The notes under the pieces: model-generated
The model's database searches: none
What the model was told of the DNA's origin: nothing
What the model saw: only the letters and a program-made list of their open reading frames with translations
Assembly: GCA_002600635.1 (NCBI GenBank)
Contig: CP021371.1
Location: forward strand, 251,001-315,000
Origin: Rhizobium sp. ACO-34A
GTDB lineage: Bacteria; Pseudomonadota; Alphaproteobacteria; Rhizobiales; Rhizobiaceae
Length of the DNA: 64,000 nt
Direction of reading: 5' to 3'
Made by a program: the position numbers and the translations under genes
In this document: piece by piece, positions 52,798-61,822 of the stretch
How the letters are laid out: the number at the start of each line of letters is the position of its first letter
How positions within the stretch are numbered: the stretch's first letter is position 1

Positions 52798-52851
52798 GGC
52801 AATTCCAGCAAAAGCGGGAACCGGTTCTACGTCCGGAACCGCGTCAGAACC
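52798..52851. repeat. Rhizobial intergenic repeat, family B, copy 3 (short)
   Basis: It holds caattccagcaaaagcggga, then accggttctacgtccggaac and gcgtcag, the first half of the family B element. It overlaps the tadC stop region. Confidence 0.75.
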
Positions 52852-53830
52852 GGTCGGACACCTGGATGCCGGCCGGTCCGAGAATGACGGCGATCAGCAC
52901 CGGCAGGAAGAACAGGATCATCGGTACGGTGAGCTTCGGCGGCAGGGCCGCCGCTTTCTTTTCCGCTTCGTTCATGCGCTCGTCGCGGCCCTCCTGCGCC
53001 AGTACGCGCAGAGCCGTCGCGACGGGCGTACCATAGCGCTCCGCCTGGATCAGGGCCTGAGTGACGCTCTTCACGCCATCGAGCTGCGTGCGAAGGCCAA
53101 GGTTTTCAAGGGCGGTTCGGCGGTCCGGCAGGAAGGAAAGTTCTGCCGTCGTCAGAACCATTTCCTCTGCGAGTTCCGGTGACTGGATGGCGATCTCATC
53201 CGCCACGCGCCGCATTGCGGCCTCGATGGAAATCCCGGATTCAACGCAGATCAGCATCAGGTCCAGCGCATCGGGCCATGCCCGGCGGATCGAATGCTGC
53301 CGCTTGCTCATGCGGTTCGAGACATAGATGTTGGGCAGGTAGAAACCGATATAGCCGCCGACGACCGTGGCGAGCAGGCGTATCGCAAGCGGCTTTTCGG
53401 CAAGATTGCCGAGCACGAAGATCCAGACGGCGGTGATTGCAAGTGTCAGGAACGGCAGGAAGAAGCGCGCGAACAGGAAGATGTTCAGCGCATTCTGCGA
53501 ACGCAGGCCGGCGGCCCGAAGCTTGTCCAGCGTAGCGTCGTCCACCAGTGCCTGACGCAGGTTGAGACGTTCGACGATCTGCCGGACCGACTGGTTGTTG
53601 TTGGCGCGAAGGCTCGCTTTGCCGCGGGCTGTCTCGGCGTTCATGCGTGCCCGCTCGCGTGCGCGGATCTGCTCGCGCTCGGTGGAGACCGCCTTCATGC
53701 GCTTGTCGAGATTGCCGCGCTCGAAGAGGGGGATGGCGATGGTGTAGAGCGTCGCGAACACGGCGATTGCCACGAGGACCGCGATGATCAGCGAGGGATT
53801 TGTCAGGCTTGCCGCGAAGTCTTCAGTCAT
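52844..53830 (-). CDS. tadC: Tad pilus inner-membrane platform protein TadC
   Basis: 328 aa, GspF-type platform. Membrane helices at about residues 13-32 (IIAVLVAIAVFATLYTIAI), 120-160, and near the end (PMILFFLPVLIAVILGPAGI) flank a helical cytoplasmic domain (ALDLMLICVESGISIEAAMRRVADE, the F-domain signature). With TadB it anchors pilus assembly to the TadA motor. Equivalent to Agrobacterium ctpI. Last gene of the minus-strand pilus operon; 12 bp after tadB. Confidence 0.92.
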   Translation of the reverse strand: MTEDFAASLTNPSLIIAVLVAIAVFATLYTIAIPLFERGNLDKRMKAVSTEREQIRARERARMNAETARGKASLRANNNQSVRQIVERLNLRQALVDDATLDKLRAAGLRSQNALNIFLFARFFLPFLTLAITAVWIFVLGNLAEKPLAIRLLATVVGGYIGFYLPNIYVSNRMSKRQHSIRRAWPDALDLMLICVESGISIEAAMRRVADEIAIQSPELAEEMVLTTAELSFLPDRRTALENLGLRTQLDGVKSVTQALIQAERYGTPVATALRVLAQEGRDERMNEAEKKAAALPPKLTVPMILFFLPVLIAVILGPAGIQVSDRF

Positions 53831-53842
53831 CGCCCCGGGTCC

Positions 53843-54856
53843 CTAGATGTCGAAGTTGATCATGTTGCGCATCACCAGGATACCGAGCGACATCCACACG
53901 CCGGAGGCGGCAAGGATCAGGTGACCACGGGAATCGGTGAACAGGATCATGATGTATTGCGGCGAGGTGAGGTAGACCAGCAGCGCGACGATGAAGGGCA
54001 GGGCGCCGATGATGACCGCCGAAGCCTTGGCTTCCATTGAAAGCGCGTTGACCTTCGCCTTCATCTTCTTGCGGTCGCGCAGCACGCGCGAGAGGTTGGA
54101 CAGCGCTTCGGAGAGATTGCCACCGGCCTGGCTCTGGATGGCGATCACGATCGAGAAGAAATTGATCTCCTGCAGCGGCATGGTGATCATCATGCGCTGG
54201 CAGGCTTCCGGAACGCTCAGGCCCACCTGCTGGGATTCGACGACCCGGCGAAATTCCGTCTTGACCGGTTCCTGCCCTTCGGAGGCGATCAGCCGCAAAG
54301 CGTCGTTCAGCGGCAGACCCGACTTGATCGAGCGGACCATGACGTCGAGCGAGTTGGGGAACTCGTTCAGGAATTTCTTCTGCCGGCGCTTGATCAGAAA
54401 GCCGACGAGCCAGCGCGGTATGCCGATCCCGGCGACGAAGGCCACGCCGACAAGCGCGAGCGGCGGTAGCCCGGCAACGAAGGCGAACACCGCGATGACG
54501 ACGCCGAAGATGACGCTGAAGGTGTAGAACTGGCTTGGCGTTGCGGAAAGGCCCGCCTGTGTAAGCCGTGACTTCAGGCTGGTGGCCGCCGCCTTCTTCT
54601 GCCGCTCATGCTGCTTGCGCTCCAGCTCCTTCAGCGAATCCTGAACGGATTTGCGACGCTTGGAGATTTCCTGCACGCGATCGCGCGCTGCCTTGACCTT
54701 GGCGTGATCGGTCTCTGCCGCCTTGACGCGGTTGATGCGGCTTGCGGTCTTCTTCTCGGTCTCGATCTGCGAATACAGCAACCCGTAAGCGATGCCGCCG
54801 GTTGCAAGCGCGGCAAGCGCGATGATGGCCAGTACCAGAGGATCGAAGCCGAACAT
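53843..54856 (-). CDS. tadB: Tad pilus inner-membrane platform protein TadB
   Basis: 337 aa. An N-terminal helix (LVLAIIALAALATGGIAYGLL), a basic coiled region (residues 40-95) and helices around 110-150 precede the GspF-like domain with FPNSLDVMVRSIKSGLPLND and IVIAIQSQAGGNLSEALSNLS, the TadB signature. The C-terminal helices read VIIGALPFIVALLVYL. Equivalent to ctpH. 4 bp after tadA. Confidence 0.93.
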   Translation of the reverse strand: MFGFDPLVLAIIALAALATGGIAYGLLYSQIETEKKTASRINRVKAAETDHAKVKAARDRVQEISKRRKSVQDSLKELERKQHERQKKAAATSLKSRLTQAGLSATPSQFYTFSVIFGVVIAVFAFVAGLPPLALVGVAFVAGIGIPRWLVGFLIKRRQKKFLNEFPNSLDVMVRSIKSGLPLNDALRLIASEGQEPVKTEFRRVVESQQVGLSVPEACQRMMITMPLQEINFFSIVIAIQSQAGGNLSEALSNLSRVLRDRKKMKAKVNALSMEAKASAVIIGALPFIVALLVYLTSPQYIMILFTDSRGHLILAASGVWMSLGILVMRNMINFDI

Positions 54857-54860
54857 CTTC

Positions 54861-56357
54861 TCAGGCCCCCTTGCCCTTCTGTTCCATGGCGTCCAGCGCT
54901 GCCGCCAGACGGCGCTCCTCGTTGTAGTAGCGTGCGCGATCCCAGAAGTGCGGCTTGCCGATCCCGGTCGACATGTGTCGTCCGATGATCTTGCCGTTGA
55001 GATCTTCGCCTTCCATCTCGTAGCGCAGGAGATCCTGGGTAATGATCACGTCGCCTTCCATGCCGATCACCTCGGTGACATGGGTAATGCGGCGCGAACC
55101 ATCGCGCAGGCGGGCCGCCTGGATGATGACGTCGATGGAGCCGGAAATGATCTCGCGCACCGTCTTCGCCGGAAGGGTAAAGCCGCCCATGGCGATCATC
55201 GATTCCATACGCGACAGGCATTCGCGCGGCGTGTTGGCGTGGATCGTGCCCATCGAGCCGTCATGGCCGGTGTTCATGGCCTGTAAGAGGTCGAACACCT
55301 CCGGTCCGCGCACTTCGCCGACGATGATGCGTTCGGGACGCATACGCAGGCAGTTCTTGACGAGATCGCGCATGGTGATCTCGCCTTCGCCTTCGATGTT
55401 CGGCGGGCGGGTTTCCAGACGCACCACATGCGGCTGCTGCAGCTGCAGTTCGGCGGTGTCCTCGCAGGTGATGATGCGTTCGTCGGCATCGATGAAGCCG
55501 GTGAGGCAGTTGAGCAACGTCGTCTTACCCGAGCCGGTACCGCCTGAGATGACGACGTTGCAGCGAACGCGGCCGATGATCTGCAGGATCTCGGCGCCTT
55601 CCGGCGTGATCGCGCCGAATTTGACGAGCTGTGCGAGGTTGAGCTTGTCCTTCTTGAACTTGCGGATCGTCAGGGCGGGCCCGTCGATGGCGAGCGGCGG
55701 TGCGATGACGTTGACACGAGAGCCGTCGGGCAGGCGGGCGTCGCAGATCGGGCTGGATTCGTCGACGCGTCTGCCGACCTGGCTCACGATGCGCTGGCAG
55801 ATGGAAAGAAGCTGGGCATTGTCGCGGAACCGGATATCCGATTCGATCGTCTTGCCGCTCACTTCGATGAAGGTCTGGCCGGAGCCGTTGACCATGATGT
55901 CGGCGATGTCGTCGCGCGCAAGCAGCGGCTCCAGCGGACCATAGCCGAGGACGTCGTTGCAGATGTCGTCGAGCAGTTCCTCCTGCTCGGAGATCGACAT
56001 CGCGAAGTTCTTGATGGTGATGATGTCGTTGACGATGTCGCGGATTTCTTCGCGCGCGCTTTCCCCGTCCAGCTTGGCAAGCTGCGACAGGTCGATGGTA
56101 TCGATCAGCGCAGAGAAGACCTGAGACTTGGTGTCATAGTAATCCTGCGTGCGGGCAGGCCGCTTGCGGCCGGCAGGCTGCTGCGCCTGCAGCGGCGGAG
56201 GCGTCACCTGCTGGCGCGGCTCTTCGCGCGCGGGCTCCGGAGCAGCCACGCTGCTGCGCTGAGGAGGCATCGCAACGGCGGGCGCGGCCGCAGGCGGCGC
56301 CGTGCCGACCCCCGCTCCGCTCTTTCCAAAACCGTCGCCTCCGCGCTTTCCAAACAT
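54861..56357 (-). CDS. cpaF: Tad pilus secretion ATPase TadA/CpaF
   Basis: 498 aa hexameric motor for pilus assembly. A Pro/Ala/Gln-rich N-terminus of about 75 residues is probably disordered. Walker A GGTGSGKTTLLN is at about 277; the Asp box ITCEDTAELQL, Walker B MRPERIIVGEVRGPE and His box GSMGTIHANTPRE follow, all intact. The N-terminal all-alpha domain includes LGYGPLEPLLARDDI. Equivalent to ctpG. 27 bp after cpaE. Confidence 0.95.
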   Translation of the reverse strand: MFGKRGGDGFGKSGAGVGTAPPAAAPAVAMPPQRSSVAAPEPAREEPRQQVTPPPLQAQQPAGRKRPARTQDYYDTKSQVFSALIDTIDLSQLAKLDGESAREEIRDIVNDIITIKNFAMSISEQEELLDDICNDVLGYGPLEPLLARDDIADIMVNGSGQTFIEVSGKTIESDIRFRDNAQLLSICQRIVSQVGRRVDESSPICDARLPDGSRVNVIAPPLAIDGPALTIRKFKKDKLNLAQLVKFGAITPEGAEILQIIGRVRCNVVISGGTGSGKTTLLNCLTGFIDADERIITCEDTAELQLQQPHVVRLETRPPNIEGEGEITMRDLVKNCLRMRPERIIVGEVRGPEVFDLLQAMNTGHDGSMGTIHANTPRECLSRMESMIAMGGFTLPAKTVREIISGSIDVIIQAARLRDGSRRITHVTEVIGMEGDVIITQDLLRYEMEGEDLNGKIIGRHMSTGIGKPHFWDRARYYNEERRLAAALDAMEQKGKGA

Positions 56358-56384
56358 CAGCCTTAACCTGTTTCCGTCCTGCCG

Positions 56385-57674
56385 TTATTTCTTGCCGAGC
56401 AATCCGAGCATCTTGCCCAGTCCGCCCTTCTTGGACTTCTTGATCGTGGCCCTGCCGGTCACGAGATGGGCAATCTGGGAGAATGTCTCCGACGTCGGAG
56501 ATTTCGCATCGATTTCGGAGATCATCCGTCCGCTGTTGGCCGCGTTTCCGAACAGTGCCGCATCGAACGGGATGATGGCGGCCGGTTCGATTTCCAGCGG
56601 TTCGAAGAAATCCTGCGGAGAGATTTCCGGACGCTTCGGCATGCCGACCTGATTGAGAATGAGGTGCGGCGCCTTGTCGTTCGGCCTGATCTTCTTCAGC
56701 GCGTCGAGCATGTTCTTGGCGTTGCGCAGGTTGGCGAGATCGGGTGCGCAGGTGATGACGATTTCATCGACCTCGCCGAGCACGGTTCGCGTCCAGTCCG
56801 ACCATGCATGCGGGAGATCGAGCACGGTCGCCGGCGCGCTGCGCTGCAACAGTTCCAGCACCGGCTGGAAGGCATCGCGTTCATAATCATAGGCGCGGTC
56901 GAGCAGCGACGGGGCCGCCAGCAGCGAGAGATGCTGCGAGCAGGTCGTCAGCAGGCGGTCGAGGAACACCTCGTCCAGTCGCTCCGGCGAGAACACCGCT
57001 TCCGCCATGCCCTGCGCCGGGTCCTGGTCGAAGTCGATATTGGCCGTTCCGAAGGGAAGGTCGAGGTCGGCGAGGATGGTTTCCGTCGAAAACAGGCTCG
57101 AAATGCCGAAGGCGCAGTTATGGGCGATGGTCGAGGAACCGACACCGCCCTTGGCGCCGATGAAGGCAATGCTGCGGCCGAGCGGTTCGGCCTCGGGGTC
57201 GACGAATATGGCCGCGATGGCGGTCATGATGTCGGCCATGGCGAGCGGAGCCACGATGTATTCGGAAATACCATTGCGTATCAGCTCGCGATAAAGTGCG
57301 ATGTCGTTATGGCGGCCGATGATGATGACGCGTGTTGCGGGGTCGCATACCTCGGCCAGAGGCGCAAGCTCGGCCATCAGGTTGCCCGCGACCGCCTCGG
57401 TTTCCAGAATGATGAGGTTCGGCGTGGGGGTCGAGGCAAACATGCTTGCGGCGGCGGCGATATTGCCGCTGGTGATCCTGAGGCTCGCCCGCGCCATCCG
57501 CCGATCCTGGCCGCACTGCTCCATCACGCGCCGGACCGTATCCGAGATGCAGAAGGCATGCACGGAAATACGCGGCAGCGGACGCAGGCTGTCGAGATCG
57601 CCGGTCGCGGCGGGCTCATCGGCCATGCGGCCTCCGGCGGCCCCCGTATCAATGTCGTAATCGATCGCGCTCAT
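56385..57674 (-). CDS. cpaE: Pilus assembly protein CpaE/TadZ
   Basis: 429 aa. An atypical receiver-like N-terminal domain (about residues 30-145) precedes a ParA/MinD-family ATPase domain with the deviant Walker A FIGAKGGVGSSTIAHN. TadZ proteins localise the pilus machine to the cell pole. ILADLDLPFGTANIDFDQDP is the Walker A'/switch region. Equivalent to ctpF. Confidence 0.92.
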   Translation of the reverse strand: MSAIDYDIDTGAAGGRMADEPAATGDLDSLRPLPRISVHAFCISDTVRRVMEQCGQDRRMARASLRITSGNIAAAASMFASTPTPNLIILETEAVAGNLMAELAPLAEVCDPATRVIIIGRHNDIALYRELIRNGISEYIVAPLAMADIMTAIAAIFVDPEAEPLGRSIAFIGAKGGVGSSTIAHNCAFGISSLFSTETILADLDLPFGTANIDFDQDPAQGMAEAVFSPERLDEVFLDRLLTTCSQHLSLLAAPSLLDRAYDYERDAFQPVLELLQRSAPATVLDLPHAWSDWTRTVLGEVDEIVITCAPDLANLRNAKNMLDALKKIRPNDKAPHLILNQVGMPKRPEISPQDFFEPLEIEPAAIIPFDAALFGNAANSGRMISEIDAKSPTSETFSQIAHLVTGRATIKKSKKGGLGKMLGLLGKK

Positions 57675-57707
57675 GCTTTAATCCTGCCTTCGGACATCGC
57701 GGTCCTG

Positions 57708-58436
57708 CTAGTTCGTCGAGGTATCGGAGCCTTCGCGATAGAGACCGATCACGGTCGACCGGCGTGTCGCGTCGATCGGCGCGGAAGCGCGCGGCGTCAC
57801 AAGGTCCATCGGATTGGCAATCTGGGCCGCAAGGTTTGCTTGTGTCGCACAGCCGAAATTGTGCCAGTTCTTGTTGGCATAGGTGTTGTTCTGCAGGTCT
57901 TCAGGCCACTGGCCGCACTGGTCCGTGACGGCGGTAACGGCGACATAGCTCAACCTGACCGGTGCTGCGTCGCCTGTTGCTCCTGCCTGATAACTGGTTT
58001 CGACGATGCGCGGTGCCGGAACACCGTTGCCGGCCAGCACCGAGCGGATTTCCTTGCGCATGTGAGAGACGGCGAAGGAGTTCGGCGAGCCCTGTGGCAG
58101 AAGGATCTGCAGGTTGCCCTTGGACTTCGATGCGTAGTCGCCGGCAAAGCCCGCGATGGCATCCCGTGTTCCGCTGGTGAGGCCGCGGTCACCCGATGCG
58201 ATCGGAATATCGAGCGTATGCTCGACCTCGGTCAGCGTGATCGGATGGCGGGTGCGGTAGTCGTCGGGGATCGCGCCCGTCGACATCTGGTCCTTGTTCA
58301 TGCTGCCGCAGCTTGCGAGCATGGTGGTCGCGCCGATCATCAGCAAGGTTGCGGCGATGCGCCCGTAGCGGATCCTGTGTTCGGCCATGGCGGTCCGGCT
58401 TTCCATTCTCTCGAGCTTGGTCGTTGGCGTCTTCAT
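57708..58436 (-). CDS. cpaD: Pilus assembly lipoprotein CpaD
   Basis: 242 aa. The N-terminal signal ends in a lipobox LASC with the acylated cysteine at about residue 43 (TTMLASCGSM), so it is anchored in the outer membrane, where it helps the CpaC secretin. GGAGG five bases before the ATG at 58436 decides the start. The body (HPITLTEVEHTLDIPIASG, and NFGCATQANLAAQIANPMDL with the second conserved cysteine) matches CpaD. Equivalent to ctpE. Confidence 0.93.
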   Translation of the reverse strand: MKTPTTKLERMESRTAMAEHRIRYGRIAATLLMIGATTMLASCGSMNKDQMSTGAIPDDYRTRHPITLTEVEHTLDIPIASGDRGLTSGTRDAIAGFAGDYASKSKGNLQILLPQGSPNSFAVSHMRKEIRSVLAGNGVPAPRIVETSYQAGATGDAAPVRLSYVAVTAVTDQCGQWPEDLQNNTYANKNWHNFGCATQANLAAQIANPMDLVTPRASAPIDATRRSTVIGLYREGSDTSTN

Positions 58437-58450
58437 GTCGGCCTCCGGGC

Positions 58451-60037
58451 TCACTTGTAGATAAATCCGACCGCGCCATGGTACTGGCCAGTGGCATCGG
58501 CCTGACGGCGGCCATAGACCTTGTTCACCTTGTTCAGGAAGAAGGTGGCGCCGTCGTTTTCGGGGTTGAAGTTGTCGTCGGGGCGGGCGAGCTGGTTACG
58601 CGCCACCGGCCGCACGAGATAGGGCGTGGCGATGATGACCAGTTCGGTCTCGTTGCGTTGGAAGTCCTTGCTTCGAAACAGCGTGCCGAGGACCGGGATC
58701 TTTGCAAGGCCGGGCAAGCCCGACATCGCCTGACGGATATTGTCCTGCACGAGACCGGCGATCACGATCGAGCCGCCTGACGGCAGTTCGACGGTGGTCG
58801 AGGCTTCGCGCTTGCGGATCGAAAGATAGGTCGAGCCTGGAAAGGCGGATTGCGTGTTGCCGCTGACGTTGGATCCTTCCCAGGTCGGTTCGGAAACATT
58901 GGTCTCGATCGCGAGGCTGATACGACCGGGAGCGAGAACCACCGGGCGGAAGTTCAGCTCAATGCCGTAGTTCACCGATTCCGTCGTGCGCGAGATCGTC
59001 GTCTCGCCGGTATCCGAATCGGTATCGACCTCCTGCTCGCTGGGCAGGCGATATTCGCCGCCGACGTAGAACTTAGCTTGTTCGCCGGAGATCGCCGTCA
59101 GACTGGGTTCGGCGAGCGTGCGCATCACGCCTGCCTGTTCCATGGCGTTGATGTAGGTGCTGAGACCGAAGCCTGAATTGCCAAGTGTCGCGGTGATCCT
59201 GCTGACGCCCGTCGGATCGACGGCGTTGCCGAGATTGGCAGGATTGGAATAGCCGATCCCGCTCGTGCCATCCGAAATGCTGCCGCTGAAACCGAGCTGT
59301 TTCAGGACCGAGCGGCTGACTTCGGCAACGGTGACCTTCAGCGAAACCTGATCCTCGCCCTCGATCGTCAGCAGGTTGACGATCTGGGACACCTGGCGGT
59401 CTTCGGCGAAGATCGCAACGGCGGCATCTCCGCTTTCGCTGGATGCTGTTGCCGTCTGGTTGCGGGTGGTCGCTTCACCGCCCTTCAGGAAGGCGTTGGC
59501 GAGGCTTTCCGCACGGGCGGCATCCTGTGGCGTGCGCACCGTGCCGGTCAGCACGATGTTGTCCGAGACGATCTCGACCTTGATGTCGGATTCCGGAATG
59601 AAGCGACGCAGATTGTTTTCGAGCCCCGCGATGTCGCGTTCGATCTCGACGTCGAGGCTTACCACTTCCTCGCCATTGGCGCCGAAGATGAAGATATTCG
59701 TCTGCCCGACGGCCTTGCCGAACAGATAGATACGTCGCGATGTGCGCGTCACGGCGTCCGCCATCGACGGATCCGCCACGAGGATGTCGTGTGCATCCTG
59801 CGGCAGGTCGACGACGAGCGCCTTGTTGAGGCCGAGCTTCAAGGTGCGCCGGGCGCCGGGGCCGGACTGGTTGATGCGGACCACGCTCTGGGAAGCCGCT
59901 TCTGCGAGCGGCACGTCGAAGATATGTGGCGCGAAATTGCCGGGTATGCCGGAAAAGGCCATGGAGAATGCCAGTCCTCCGGCCATCGAAGTGCGGATTT
60001 TCTGTTTCAAGTTCAGCACCGTGGCATCCCCGATCAT
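58451..60037 (-). CDS. cpaC: Pilus secretin CpaC/RcpA
   Basis: 528 aa outer-membrane secretin through which the Flp pilus exits. A signal peptide (about 45 residues) is followed by the pilus N-domain (LNKALVVDLPQDAHDILVADP), a BON-like domain (DIKVEIVSDNIVLTGTVRT) and the secretin core with YLSIRKREASTTVELPSGGS and GLPGLAKIPVLGTLFRS. Overlaps cpaB by 4 bases. Equivalent to ctpD. Confidence 0.95.
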   Translation of the reverse strand: MIGDATVLNLKQKIRTSMAGGLAFSMAFSGIPGNFAPHIFDVPLAEAASQSVVRINQSGPGARRTLKLGLNKALVVDLPQDAHDILVADPSMADAVTRTSRRIYLFGKAVGQTNIFIFGANGEEVVSLDVEIERDIAGLENNLRRFIPESDIKVEIVSDNIVLTGTVRTPQDAARAESLANAFLKGGEATTRNQTATASSESGDAAVAIFAEDRQVSQIVNLLTIEGEDQVSLKVTVAEVSRSVLKQLGFSGSISDGTSGIGYSNPANLGNAVDPTGVSRITATLGNSGFGLSTYINAMEQAGVMRTLAEPSLTAISGEQAKFYVGGEYRLPSEQEVDTDSDTGETTISRTTESVNYGIELNFRPVVLAPGRISLAIETNVSEPTWEGSNVSGNTQSAFPGSTYLSIRKREASTTVELPSGGSIVIAGLVQDNIRQAMSGLPGLAKIPVLGTLFRSKDFQRNETELVIIATPYLVRPVARNQLARPDDNFNPENDGATFFLNKVNKVYGRRQADATGQYHGAVGFIYK

Positions 60038-60849
60038 TGTGTCTGGTTTTCCGAGCCGGAGGATTTGACCACCGTGCCGGATTTGATGACCTGAATTGAA
60101 GGCGCGCCAGAGCCACCGCTCAGGAGGTAATCCGCAACCGATGTATCTTCTTCCTGGGCGTCGGCGACCGAGCGCAGCGCCAGCGACAACCGGTCTGCCA
60201 TCTGCTGCGCGACGGTGATTACCTTGGCCTGGTCGGGCGTGAGTTCGAGTGTTGCCGTGGTGCCGACCACGGACTTGCTTCCGTCTTCCTTCTCCTCGAC
60301 CTGCTGGTCGATCGCGAGCACGCGAATGTTGGAGAGCACGGTTTCGGTCAGGTAATTGTTCTCTTCGCCCTTGCGGACCATGATGATGTCGACGCGATCA
60401 TTCGGCAGGATAAAGCCGCCGGCGCCGGTCGCGACGGAGATTTCGGTGGCGACCGCGCGCTTTCCCGATGGCAGCAGAGCCGACATGATCCGCGTCGAGG
60501 AATCGACGATCTTCTCGCGGCGAAGGGGTTCGCCTTCGAACATCGGAAGCCGTACCACCGCGCCCGCAAGTTCCGTCAGGGCGTCGGGACGATCCGTGCG
60601 TGTGATGAAGCCCGGGACGATGCTGCCTTCCGGCCAGGCCATCCAGCGGATGGAGCTGTCATTGATGCGGGCGCCGACGGGGAGATTCTCCGAGGACACG
60701 AGCACGTCGACGGTGGGTTCCTTTTTAACCTCGCCGCTGACCTGCTGCATCACGACCTGTTTTGTGCCGCCGAGCCGCATGGCAAGGAGGCCTGCCATAC
60801 CGGCCGCCACGACGGCGACTGCGAGGATAATGATGCGCGCGGGTTTCAT
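60034..60849 (-). CDS. cpaB: Pilus assembly protein CpaB/RcpC
   Basis: 271 aa. One N-terminal helix (IIILAVAVVAAGMAGLLAM) precedes a SAF domain (VLVSSENLPVGARINDSSIRW) and the RcpC/CpaB domain with DRVDIIMVRKG. Thought to connect secretin and peptidoglycan in the periplasm. AAGGA lies upstream of the ATG at 60849; an upstream in-frame start at 60900 is unlikely. Repeated GGTTAACGA motifs lie in the 124 bp upstream. Equivalent to ctpC. Confidence 0.92.
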   Translation of the reverse strand: MKPARIIILAVAVVAAGMAGLLAMRLGGTKQVVMQQVSGEVKKEPTVDVLVSSENLPVGARINDSSIRWMAWPEGSIVPGFITRTDRPDALTELAGAVVRLPMFEGEPLRREKIVDSSTRIMSALLPSGKRAVATEISVATGAGGFILPNDRVDIIMVRKGEENNYLTETVLSNIRVLAIDQQVEEKEDGSKSVVGTTATLELTPDQAKVITVAQQMADRLSLALRSVADAQEEDTSVADYLLSGGSGAPSIQVIKSGTVVKSSGSENQTQ

Positions 60850-60911
60850 GATCTTTCCTTGAGCGGCACAAAGCACTGTGCCTCGCAGAATGATCAGCAA
60901 TTGGTGTAATT

Positions 60912-60946
60912 ATGGTTAACGAGACGCTTACGCTCTTGGTTAACGA
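60912..60946 (-). promoter_or_regulatory. Direct repeats with a CtrA-type half-site upstream of cpaB
   Basis: GGTTAACGA occurs at 60914-60922 and 60938-60946. On the minus strand TTAACCAT (60919-60912) equals the CtrA half-site reported for Sinorhizobium. Candidate activator site for cpaB. Confidence 0.4.
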
Positions 60947-60973
60947 TAGCTTTCCGCTGCCTGGGGAGGAGGC

Positions 60974-61486
60974 TTAGCGGATGTGCTCCAGGGCGGTCAG
61001 CACGAGCGGCGATTGAGGAAATGTGACGAGGCCGCCGACGCAGATTGCGATCGCATAGGGGATCTTCTTGGCCGTCAGGATAGAGTGCGGTACCGGCAGA
61101 CTGAGCGCCATGACGGAATTGGCACGTGCGCGTACCAGCAGAATGAGAATGGTCAGGATGCCGCCGCCATAGGCGACATAGATCAGGAAATGCAGCAGGG
61201 ATGGGGTGAAACCGTACCAGACCGCGGCTGCGGTCAGAAGCTTTGCATCGCCGCCGCCCATGACATTGATGGCGAAGAGGCCAAAGACGACAGCGAACAC
61301 GGCGACGCCTGCCACGATATGCCAGCCGAATTCGGGGAGGCTCAGACCGGAGAAAGGTGCAATCAATATGAAGGATGCAAGAAGGATGACCGGAATACGG
61401 TTCGGGACCGTCATCTCGAACAGGTCGGTAAAAGCTGCAACGACGAGGCAGATCGGCAGAATTACGAAAACCGCAGCTTCATACAT
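60974..61486 (-). CDS. cpaA: Prepilin peptidase CpaA/TadV
   Basis: 170 aa integral-membrane aspartic peptidase that trims the Flp prepilin and TadE-like pseudopilins. The two catalytic aspartates appear in AAFTDLFEMTVPN (helix 1 end) and in GGGDAKLLTA, the GxGD motif. About five or six membrane helices; the methylase domain of classical PilD is absent, as usual for TadV. Equivalent to ctpB. 153 bp downstream of pilA. Confidence 0.93.
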   Translation of the reverse strand: MYEAAVFVILPICLVVAAFTDLFEMTVPNRIPVILLASFILIAPFSGLSLPEFGWHIVAGVAVFAVVFGLFAINVMGGGDAKLLTAAAVWYGFTPSLLHFLIYVAYGGGILTILILLVRARANSVMALSLPVPHSILTAKKIPYAIAICVGGLVTFPQSPLVLTALEHIR

Positions 61487-61582
61487 GGCTGATTTCCTGT
61501 TCGTTCAATCGCCGGATCATGTTTGCAAAGGCTTACGAAATCGCAAAGCCACGCTGCATTGGTTTATTTTGCCAGAAACGAA

Positions 61583-61610
61583 CGTGGCCGCCCTCGGATA
61601 GGCGGCCACG
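61583..61610 (-). terminator. Hairpin after pilA, terminator or attenuator
   Basis: CGTGGCCGCC (61583-61592) pairs with GGCGGCCACG (61601-61610), 10 bp perfect. On the minus strand TTCGTTTCT follows. It lies between pilA and cpaA and could make pilin more abundant than the assembly proteins by partial termination. Confidence 0.6.
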
Positions 61611-61639
61611 CTGAGAACTCAGTGATGCAAGCAAGCTTA

Positions 61640-61822
61640 TCAGTACTTGCCGTTGGCGTCGGTCATCTTGGTCGACAGATCAGAGAACTGCGTGTTCAGG
61701 GCGTTGCCGAGGGTGGTCGCGCCGGTGATCAGGGCGACGGAGATGAGGGCTGCGATCAGGCCGTATTCGATAGCGGTGGCGCCGGACTCATCTTTCAGGA
61801 AACGTGCGAAAATCTTGGTCAT
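61640..61822 (-). CDS. pilA: Flp/Fap family type IVb pilin
   Basis: 60 aa major pilin. The prepilin site is FLKDESG/ATAIEYGLIAAL: cleavage after G14 leaves Ala at +1 and Glu at +5, followed by Tyr, the Flp motif. The hydrophobic helix LIAALISVALITGATTLG builds the fibre core, and the short tail ends NGKY. AGGAGAG precedes the ATG. Equivalent to ctpA of Agrobacterium, used for reversible surface attachment. Heads the minus-strand Tad cluster. Confidence 0.96.
   Translation of the reverse strand: MTKIFARFLKDESGATAIEYGLIAALISVALITGATTLGNALNTQFSDLSTKMTDANGKY

Noticed and set aside
56466..58460. 664-codon open frame on the plus strand opposite cpaE/cpaD
   Set aside because: It spans two real genes and their gap; composition is that of reverse-complement codons.
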